Assembly (NCBI GenBank): GCA_900768735.1
Contig: CAAGDZ010000337.1
Location: forward strand, 1 to 8,345
Source of the DNA: Oscillospiraceae bacterium
GTDB taxonomy: Bacteria > Bacillota > Clostridia > Oscillospirales > Ruminococcaceae
Reading direction: 5' to 3'
Length of the DNA stretch: 8,345 nt
Below, one piece after another: positions 1 to 5,068 of the stretch (the stretch's first letter is position 1; every line of letters begins with the position of its first letter). The notes beneath the pieces are model-generated. The model was not told the origin of the DNA. It made no database searches and worked only from the letters and a program-made list of their open reading frames with translations. A program made the position numbers and the translations under genes.

Positions 1-5
1 GGCGA

Positions 6-50
6 GGGGCGATAGCCCCCGATAAACAGCCCCTTCCCGAGGGGAAGGGG
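6..50. repeat. GC-rich palindromic intergenic repeat
   Basis: Two adjacent inverted repeats are visible. A short one has arms GGGGC (6-10) and GCCCC (15-19) around GATA. A stronger one has arms CCCCTTCCC (30-38) and GGGAAGGGG (42-50) around a 3-base loop. The flank continues G-rich to about 63. The sequence is much richer in GC than the AT-rich stretch that follows and encodes no protein I can see. It looks like a dispersed REP-like intergenic palindrome, common in gut Clostridia. It could also act as a transcription terminator, although no clear T-tract follows. Its repeat status in the genome cannot be shown from a single copy. Confidence 0.45.
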
Positions 51-111
51 TTTGGGGATGGGGTTAGAGAGTTTGCACTATTTTCAAAAAATAGACTTTA
101 TCGACAGTCTG

Positions 112-138
112 AGCGCTCCGCGTTTGCGGTGCGCTTTT
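112..138 (+). terminator. Rho-independent terminator of an upstream unit
   Basis: A ten-position stem pairs 112-121 with 126-135 around the loop GTTT (122-125), with one T-T mismatch at 117/130. The 3' arm runs directly into TTTT (135-138), and a further T-rich stretch follows at 147-162. This is a textbook intrinsic terminator on the + strand. It would end transcription coming from outside the window and insulate the flagellar operon that starts about 80 bases downstream. Confidence 0.75.
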
Positions 139-188
139 GTATACCCTTTTTCATTTTTATTTCACAGCCGGAAAATTTATAATTTCAT

Positions 189-220
189 GAAAAAAACTCC
201 GTAAAATCCGAAAAAAACTC
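189..220 (+). repeat. A-tract direct repeat pair upstream of the promoter
   Basis: The 11-base sequence GAAAAAAACTC occurs at 189-199 and again at 210-220, a spacing of exactly 21 bases, or two turns of B-DNA. The second copy abuts the -35 element at 221. Phased A-tracts just upstream of -35 bend DNA and can serve as an UP element for the RNA polymerase alpha subunit. The repeat is seen directly; the regulatory role is inferred. Confidence 0.5.
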
Positions 221-247
221 TAAACTTTAATAAAAATCTGCCGATAT
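221..247 (+). promoter_or_regulatory. Sigma-D (sigma-28, FliA-type) flagellar promoter
   Basis: TAAA at 221-224 is followed by exactly 15 bases and then GCCGATAT at 240-247. This is a perfect match to the Bacillus sigma-D consensus (TAAA-N15-GCCGATAT). Transcription should start near 253-256, leaving a leader of roughly 50 bases before flgM. The first gene of the operon encodes FlgM, the anti-sigma factor for this sigma, so the promoter closes a feedback loop. No second good promoter was seen within the window, so this one probably drives all the genes listed here. Confidence 0.9.
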
Positions 248-302
248 AATAAATGTAGAGAAATTTATAGGGATAATTTTGCCCGAAGGGAGCTGAAACA
301 CA

Positions 303-572
303 GTGGAGATAAAGAATATCAGCGGTGTTGTAAATGCGTACAACAAGGTAAAGATGAACAGCAGTAAGGCAAAGACTGCTCCCGCACAGAAAAAGACAGA
401 TAAGATTGAGTTTAACTTTGCACGCTCGGTAGAGGCGGCAAAGGCAGATCTGATAAACAAGGTTGACGAGGATATGTCCGCCGAGAAAATCACCGCGATG
501 AGCGCAGCGGTAAACAGCGGCGATTATGACGTCAGTCCCGAGTCGGTCGCAGACGCGATACTCATGTTCTGA
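303..572 (+). CDS. flgM: FlgM, anti-sigma-D factor
   Basis: FlgM binds and inhibits the flagellar sigma factor sigma-D/sigma-28 until the hook-basal body is complete, delaying late genes. The 89-residue product has the family layout. A short N-terminal ISGVVNAYNK segment (6-15) and a Lys/Ala-rich linker are followed by DKIEF (33-37). The conserved sigma-binding C-terminal half then runs from SAEKI (59-63) through NSGDYDVSPESVADAIL (71-87). The start is GTG, supported by the Shine-Dalgarno AAGGGAG at 286-292, ten bases upstream; no ATG fits in this frame. It is the first gene behind a perfect sigma-D promoter, so it is likely autoregulated. The stop (TGA 570-572) lies 13 bases before flgN, and the flgN ribosome binding site begins within it. 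Confidence 0.92.
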   Translation: MEIKNISGVVNAYNKVKMNSSKAKTAPAQKKTDKIEFNFARSVEAAKADLINKVDEDMSAEKITAMSAAVNSGDYDVSPESVADAILMF

Positions 573-585
573 AGGGCGGTGCGGT

Positions 586-1065
586 ATGACTGTTGAAACG
601 GCTGACAGAATAATTTCCTTTATGGAAAAATACAACGAGACGTATCACGAGATGGTCGCTTTTCTGACCGAAAAGCAGGCAAAGGTCATGGCGGACGATC
701 TGCTCTGGTTGCTCGACTCGATTGAGCAGGAGCAGGCGCTGGTTATGAAGATACAGTCGCAGGAAAATGCGCGGATCTCACTTTTTGCGGAGCTTTCGGT
801 GGACGGCATAAAGGCTAAGGAGCTTATCGAGAGCGCTCCCGAAGAACGCAAGACCATGATGACGCTTATTTACGACAATCTGACAGCGGACATCGAGCGT
901 ATTCGCAAGCTAAACAGCGAAATAGTAGAGACCGTTGAGAAGAAATTATCGGTTCAGGAGGAGCTGGTAAGGGGAGCAGGGATGACAACGGCTGAAACCT
1001 ATAACGGCTACGGTGCTAAGGTAAAGCGCACGACAGGCACAAAGGGTTATATAGGCAGCGTTTAA
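586..1065 (+). CDS. flgN: FlgN, export chaperone for FlgK and FlgL
   Basis: FlgN-family proteins are cytoplasmic chaperones that bind the C-termini of the junction proteins FlgK and FlgL and deliver them to the flagellar type III export gate. The product is 159 residues. It is almost entirely predicted helix, rich in Glu, Lys and Leu with heptad-like spacing, and has a low-complexity Gly/Thr/Lys tail after about residue 135, as is usual in the family. The frame is open further upstream (from 526), but ATG 586 is preferred. It has AAGGG at 572-576 about nine bases upstream and avoids overlap with flgM. Sequence conservation in this family is low, so the call leans on size, helicity and position between flgM and flgK, the same place as yvyG in Bacillus. 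Confidence 0.85.
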   Translation: MTVETADRIISFMEKYNETYHEMVAFLTEKQAKVMADDLLWLLDSIEQEQALVMKIQSQENARISLFAELSVDGIKAKELIESAPEERKTMMTLIYDNLTADIERIRKLNSEIVETVEKKLSVQEELVRGAGMTTAETYNGYGAKVKRTTGTKGYIGSV

Positions 1066-1093
1066 GATACATTCGGAGGATATTTCAGTATAG

Positions 1094-2656
1094 ATGAGAG
1101 CTTCTTTTTTAGGACTTGAGATACAAAAGCGTTCGATACAGATGGCGCAGAAGGCGCTTGATGTAACAGGCAACAACATATCAAACGCAGACACCGAGGG
1201 CTATACCAGACAAAGGCTTGATGTATATGCAGAGTATGCAAATATGCGCGGCGCGTACATATCAAAGACAGCAAGGCTCGGTATGTCGGGTCAGGGCGTA
1301 TTCGCAAGCGGCGTGGCGCAGACAAGAGACCCGTATCTTGACAAGCGCTACAGAGATACAAGCTGCTATGTCGGCGAGTACAACCAGCAGGCAAGCATAA
1401 TGAGCGAGATAGAAACCGCTCTCACCAACTTTTCCGATACTTTTGATGACATAGGCATGGCTTACCAGTTCGACCAGTTCAAGTCGGCACTCAGAAAATA
1501 CGCCGAGGACAGCGCAGACAGGGAGGAGCTTGCCAGCGTAGTAAGAAATCAGGCGTACAATATCTGCAAGCTGTTCCAGCAGCAGAGCACCGACCTTGCA
1601 AATCTTGAGGAGCAGACGCTGTACGATCTGCACTCCACGCTTGAGGACGCAAACAGAATCATCGAAGAAATCGTCGAGTACAACAAGGAGATTGTTGACG
1701 ACTACGCCATCACCGGCGCGGATATGATATACAACGGACTCTCGGTTACCGGCGGCTACGGTCCGAACGAGCTGCTTGACGCAAGAAACGTGCTTATCGA
1801 CCAGCTTTCCGAGTTCGGCGACATCCATGTTGAGGATAACTACGACGGCTCGGTAAAAATCACGATGGGCGGCACGGTCATAATTGATGGCAAGCAGAGC
1901 TCGCTGTTTGTAACCGGCAAGGATTATGACCACTTTGTACAGATGTACAAAGAAAACAGCGCAGCGGCGCTGAAATTTACAAACGGCGAAATGGTAGAGC
2001 TTACAAGCGGAAGCGTAAAGGCGTTTACCGATATGCTCAACGGAAACGGTCCGTATGCCAGCGGCTACCAGAACACACAGTACGGCATCAAATACTATCA
2101 GACCTCTATCAACGCCTTTGCAAACTCTTTTGCAGGACTGATGAACGAGCTGAATGGAATTGAGCACGGCGCGGAAAGAGCAATGTTCGTAAGCTCAGAC
2201 GGCCGCGAGATAGACGCCGGAAACATCAGAATATCCGAATCATGGCTGAGTGACGCTACCATGATAGCAAAGATATACAACGAGAAAACCGGCGCATACG
2301 ATTACCCCGTAAACCTTGACGGCAACGCCTTAAACAAGCTGCTGCTCGGTATTGACGATGCGGTAAAGATAGGAACGGCGGGCGATTATGAAGGCTCATG
2401 CTACGATTTTATTCTGTTTTTGAACAACAGACTGGCGCAGGGTATTGAGTTTGCGGAAAAGCAGCTGGATATGTATACCGAGACGGCTACTTCATTGCTT
2501 GACAGCAGAGACGCTATTATGGGTGTTTCCGAGACGGAGGAGGGCGTAAATATGCTGAACTATTCAAAGTGGTTCAACGCCTCGTCCAGAATGCTGACCA
2601 CGCTTGATGAGGCACTGAGCACTATCATCGAAAAGATGGGACTTGTCGGAAGATAA
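1094..2656 (+). CDS. flgK: FlgK, hook-filament junction protein 1 (HAP1)
   Basis: FlgK forms the first of the two junction rings between hook and filament, and is exported by the flagellar type III system. The product is 520 residues, normal for the family. The N-terminal rod/hook-type motif is clear: FLGLEIQKRS, then ALDVTGNNISNADTEGYTRQ, at about residues 5-41. The C-terminal coiled D0 region is also present, with EEGVNMLNY near residue 484 and a final helix ending in EKMGLVGR. The usual YQxAYxAxAR motif of the C-terminus reads YSKWFNASSR here, a modest divergence. GGAGGA at 1075-1080 is a strong Shine-Dalgarno 13 bases before ATG. There is no signal peptide, as expected for a type III substrate. 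The gene sits 28 bases after flgN and 28 before flgL. Confidence 0.95.
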   Translation: MRASFLGLEIQKRSIQMAQKALDVTGNNISNADTEGYTRQRLDVYAEYANMRGAYISKTARLGMSGQGVFASGVAQTRDPYLDKRYRDTSCYVGEYNQQASIMSEIETALTNFSDTFDDIGMAYQFDQFKSALRKYAEDSADREELASVVRNQAYNICKLFQQQSTDLANLEEQTLYDLHSTLEDANRIIEEIVEYNKEIVDDYAITGADMIYNGLSVTGGYGPNELLDARNVLIDQLSEFGDIHVEDNYDGSVKITMGGTVIIDGKQSSLFVTGKDYDHFVQMYKENSAAALKFTNGEMVELTSGSVKAFTDMLNGNGPYASGYQNTQYGIKYYQTSINAFANSFAGLMNELNGIEHGAERAMFVSSDGREIDAGNIRISESWLSDATMIAKIYNEKTGAYDYPVNLDGNALNKLLLGIDDAVKIGTAGDYEGSCYDFILFLNNRLAQGIEFAEKQLDMYTETATSLLDSRDAIMGVSETEEGVNMLNYSKWFNASSRMLTTLDEALSTIIEKMGLVGR

Positions 2657-2684
2657 GCTGATACGTGAAAGGAACGGTTGATAT

Positions 2685-3683
2685 ATGAGAATAACACAGA
2701 GCATGACAAACAGGCGTTATCTTACTCAGCTTAACGCGGCGCTCGAAAGAAAGAACTCCTCGGAGCGCAAAATAAATTCAACCAAACGCTACAACAGAGC
2801 CAGCGAGGATCCGATAAGCGCGGCAAAGGCGCTCAGAGTAAGAAAGGCTATCTCGGACACCGAGGATTATCTTAACAACCTTGAGACCGCAGAGCAGATA
2901 TACAATGCCGCCGACAGCGCATTGTTCAATATCGTAGATATTCTTGACAGCATAGTTGAAAAGGTTACTTACGCGGCTAACGGCACACAGCACGACGAGG
3001 ACGAGGAGATACTCGCGCAGACGGTAGAGACCTTTGCGGAAGAAATAGTTAGAACGCTTAACGTTGACTCGGCGGAGAGAAAGATTTTCGGCGGCGTAAA
3101 CAACACGGATCCGATATTCAGAATCGTGACCGGTGAGGATGGTTCAAAAACCGTAATGTATAACGGCGTAGATGTCAATTCACTTCAGGATTCCGACGAG
3201 TTTCCTTATGCCGAGGTGTCTTACACCGACATCGGAACCGGAATGACAATCGACCCCGCAACAGGCAGGGTAGACCCCCAGTCGGCGCTCCCCGTAACGC
3301 TTAACGGCGCGTGGGTTACAGGCTGCGGAGTGGATGATGACGGCGACCCTAAGAATGTAATTCAGCTGACGCTCAGCGCGGCGCAGGCGGTGCGCGAGGG
3401 CGATAAAATCAAGGCTATGGATTATATCGACAAGCTCAGAGAGGCTCAGACCAATGTCAGCATAGCGCACGCAGACATTGGTAACAAGCAGGAGTATATC
3501 GAATATAACCAGCAGCGCCTTACCACCAACATGGAAAATCTGCTTGAAAAGCAGAACAGCCTTGAGGGTACGGATATGGGCGCAGAATCGACAAACTGGA
3601 AAACACTTGAGGCGATTTACAACGTGTCGCTTCAAATGGCAACATCGGTACTGCCGATGAGTATATTTGACTTTATTTCATAA
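2685..3683 (+). CDS. flgL: FlgL, hook-filament junction protein 3 (HAP3)
   Basis: FlgL forms the second junction ring, to which flagellin is added. The 332-residue product begins MRITQSMTNRRYLTQLN, the flagellin-like N-terminal D0 helix. It continues with the conserved NRASEDPISAAKALRVR segment (about 38-54) and a long helical region to about residue 130. The middle is a variable beta-rich domain, and the C-terminal helical region from about residue 240 contains the IGNKQEYIEYNQ motif that pairs with the N-terminus. The length is slightly above the Bacillus protein (about 300). The Shine-Dalgarno GAAAGGAAC (2667-2675) lies nine bases before ATG. The extreme C-terminus (SVLPMSIFDFIS) is hydrophobic, fitting a site bound by an export chaperone such as FlgN. 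Confidence 0.94.
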   Translation: MRITQSMTNRRYLTQLNAALERKNSSERKINSTKRYNRASEDPISAAKALRVRKAISDTEDYLNNLETAEQIYNAADSALFNIVDILDSIVEKVTYAANGTQHDEDEEILAQTVETFAEEIVRTLNVDSAERKIFGGVNNTDPIFRIVTGEDGSKTVMYNGVDVNSLQDSDEFPYAEVSYTDIGTGMTIDPATGRVDPQSALPVTLNGAWVTGCGVDDDGDPKNVIQLTLSAAQAVREGDKIKAMDYIDKLREAQTNVSIAHADIGNKQEYIEYNQQRLTTNMENLLEKQNSLEGTDMGAESTNWKTLEAIYNVSLQMATSVLPMSIFDFIS

Positions 3684-3707
3684 TTTTTCAAAGGGAGGGA
3701 ACAATAG

Positions 3708-4337
3708 ATGAATCCTAATCTTTTAAAGATTACGAGTATTCCGATAAGCATTGAGGTAAATGTCACAAACGGAACGCTCAAAGCACCCGATGGCAAGGAG
3801 CCGCTGAAAATAGACATCAGCCGCACACCGGGCGGTTACAAAATGGAAAGTCAGCCTGCCAGAATAAATATTGACACCTATGCAGCACGTTCGAGCATGG
3901 GCTACGGGGAATACAATGCGACCGACTTTAATCAGCAGGAGGCACAGCGCGGCTTCAAGATAGCTTATAAGGGCGTTGCAAGAATTGTAAACGAGGGCAA
4001 CCAGCTCGCACACGGCGCTTCTCCGTCGGAGATAGCGGCACAGCAGATGAGAGCCGGTGCAAGCATCGAAACCATCATCGACTTTCTGCCGAAGAACGGC
4101 GCAGATGTTTCGTTTGACAAGGGTACTCTCAATATAAATTACTCACCGACGGATATAAACATCGACTGGGAAAACCTGAATCAGTCACCTGTAGAGTTTG
4201 TACCGGGTAATATTGAGTTCGTTGTCAAAGAACGTCCCAGAGTTGAGATAGAGTATATCGGCGAGCCGATTTATGTTCCGCCGAGTGCAAACCCGAACTA
4301 TGTCGAGCCCCCTAAAAAGCTTGACACCAAGGGCTGA
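3708..4337 (+). CDS. DUF6470 family protein (YviE-like)
   Basis: The 209-residue product corresponds in position, size and general character to B. subtilis YviE, which lies between flgL and fliW. Its biochemical role is not established. It opens with a short strand-forming segment (LLKITSIPISIEV). A helical central part (about 63-130) contains QQEAQRGFKIAYKGVARIV and a glycine/alanine stretch. The C-terminal third is beta-rich and Pro-rich, with repeated Ile/Val-alternating strands and a PPSANPNYVEPP tail. There is no signal peptide or membrane segment. A strong Shine-Dalgarno (AAGGGAGGGA, 3691-3700) lies seven bases before ATG. The TGA stop is followed directly by an in-frame TAA (4338-4340), a tandem stop. 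The family call is from context plus resemblance and was not verified by search. Confidence 0.75.
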   Translation: MNPNLLKITSIPISIEVNVTNGTLKAPDGKEPLKIDISRTPGGYKMESQPARINIDTYAARSSMGYGEYNATDFNQQEAQRGFKIAYKGVARIVNEGNQLAHGASPSEIAAQQMRAGASIETIIDFLPKNGADVSFDKGTLNINYSPTDINIDWENLNQSPVEFVPGNIEFVVKERPRVEIEYIGEPIYVPPSANPNYVEPPKKLDTKG

Positions 4338-4374
4338 TAAACAATACATGGTACGGAAGGAAAGGTAAAATCAC

Positions 4375-4815
4375 ATGGCAGAAATAATGACCAGAGATTT
4401 CGGAAAAATCGAAGTTGACGACGACAAAATATTCACATTTCCATCAGGCTTGTTTGCTTTCGAGGACTGCCGCAGCTTTGCGCTGATAAGTCCGCTGGGC
4501 GAGGGCGTTTATCCTATGTGGCTCCAATGCACCGACAGCATAACGCCGTGCTTTATCGTATTTGACCCCCAGCTTATCGACGGCAGCTACAGCATAACGC
4601 TCAACTCCTCGGAGAAAAAGCTGCTGAAGATAAAGGACGAAAGCAAGGTAAGATGCCTGTCTATTGCGGTAGTACCTGAGGATTATAAGAAAACTACGGT
4701 CAATATGAAATGCCCTATTGTGATAAATACCGAAGAAAACTTGGCGGCGCAGGTTATACTCCCCGAAAAGTATGAAATCCGATTGCCTATTTATGTTGAG
4801 AAAGGTGCGGAATAA
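4375..4815 (+). CDS. fliW: FliW, flagellar assembly factor and CsrA antagonist
   Basis: FliW is a cytoplasmic beta-barrel protein that binds either flagellin or CsrA. When flagellin is exported, FliW is freed and sequesters CsrA, releasing flagellin translation. The 146-residue product shows the family hallmarks: FPSGLFAFE (22-30, canonical FPxGxxGFE), WLQC (49-52), FIVFDP (60-65) and CPIVIN (113-118), followed by the Gln-containing LAAQVIL strand. The usual GFE glycine is Ala28 here. The start ATG is preceded by GGAAGGAAAGG (4355-4365). The TAA stop at 4813-4815 is immediately followed by the csrA ATG at 4816, so translation of the two partners is almost certainly coupled. Confidence 0.94.
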   Translation: MAEIMTRDFGKIEVDDDKIFTFPSGLFAFEDCRSFALISPLGEGVYPMWLQCTDSITPCFIVFDPQLIDGSYSITLNSSEKKLLKIKDESKVRCLSIAVVPEDYKKTTVNMKCPIVINTEENLAAQVILPEKYEIRLPIYVEKGAE

Positions 4816-5043
4816 ATGCTGGTAGTAACAAGAAAAACGGATGAAAGTCTGACCATATCGGACAATATAGAAATAACCGTCCTTGAAATTGCAAAGGACA
4901 GGGTGAAGATAGGCATTTCCGCTCCGAAGGATGTAAAGATAATCAGAACCGATCTGAAGGACGCATAGGACCATAACAAGCAGTGGTAGGCGGCTCTCCC
5001 TAAGGCGGCTATGGAAGCCATTCTCGGAATGAAGAAACAGTAA
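4816..5043 (+). CDS. csrA: CsrA, carbon storage/translational regulator, with two in-frame TAG codons
   Basis: CsrA is a dimeric RNA-binding protein that blocks ribosome access by binding GGA motifs; in Bacillus-type flagellar systems it represses flagellin translation. Codons 1-50 give the complete five-strand core: MLVVTRK, then DNIEITVLEI, VKIGISAPKDV and the key Arg44. Two usual glycines are replaced (Asp9 and Ser15). A TAG follows at codon 51 (4966-4968). The same frame continues with DHNKQW, a second TAG at codon 58 (4987-4989), then AALPKAAMEAILGMKKQ and TAA at 5041-5043. From Arg44 on, this tail aligns without gaps to the C-terminal extension of B. subtilis CsrA as I recall it, and the total of 75 codons matches its 74 residues. 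Codon use in the tail is like that of the neighbours. The product is either a 50-residue core or a 75-residue protein made by TAG decoding. Start: ATG abutting the fliW stop, with AAAGGTG at 4801-4807. Confidence 0.85.
4966..5040 (+). other. TAG-interrupted C-terminal extension of CsrA
   Basis: This segment is the in-frame continuation of csrA from the first TAG (4966-4968) through the second TAG (4987-4989) to the last sense codon before TAA. Apart from the two TAGs it has no stop and no frameshift. It encodes an Ala-rich amphipathic helix of the kind found in CsrA proteins that coexist with FliW. Both TAGs are one C-to-T step from CAG (Gln), and both are followed by G. In B. subtilis this region is needed for antagonism by FliW. 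If TAG terminates, the segment is untranslated leader to fliD; if TAG is decoded, it is the FliW-responsive tail. Confidence 0.6.
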
Positions 5044-5049
5044 TTTTGC

Positions 5050-5068
5050 AGGAAAGGAACGCAGGAAG
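5050..5068 (+). promoter_or_regulatory. fliD ribosome binding region with three AGGA motifs, possible CsrA target
   Basis: In the 19 bases before the fliD ATG, AGGA occurs three times (5050-5053, 5055-5058 and 5063-5066). The middle copy is in the same GAAAGGAAC box used as Shine-Dalgarno for flgL and the FliT-like gene. CsrA binds A(N)GGA motifs, preferably paired and overlapping the ribosome binding site, so this is a plausible CsrA site directly downstream of csrA. No hairpin presenting the motifs was obvious, and AGGA is also simply Shine-Dalgarno-like, so the regulatory reading is inference. Confidence 0.3.

Noticed and set aside
177..635. 152-codon open frame on the - strand over the promoter and flgM
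   Set aside because: It spans a perfect sigma-D promoter and flgM on the opposite strand, and the product resembles no family I know.
1262..2167. 301-codon open frame on the - strand within flgK
   Set aside because: Fully antisense to flgK, Val/Leu/Cys-rich product without recognisable domain; shadow frame.
3725..3744. TAAA ... CCGATAA inside the DUF6470 gene as a possible internal sigma-D promoter
   Set aside because: The spacing between the two elements is about 12 bases instead of 15 and the -10 starts TCCG, so the match is probably accidental.
4966..4968. Pyrrolysine at the csrA TAG codons
   Set aside because: Pyrrolysine occurs at single catalytic sites in methylamine methyltransferases of a few lineages. 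CsrA's helical tail has no such site and nothing in the window suggests the pyl system. It is not excluded, but far less likely than Gln-type decoding or a nonsense allele.
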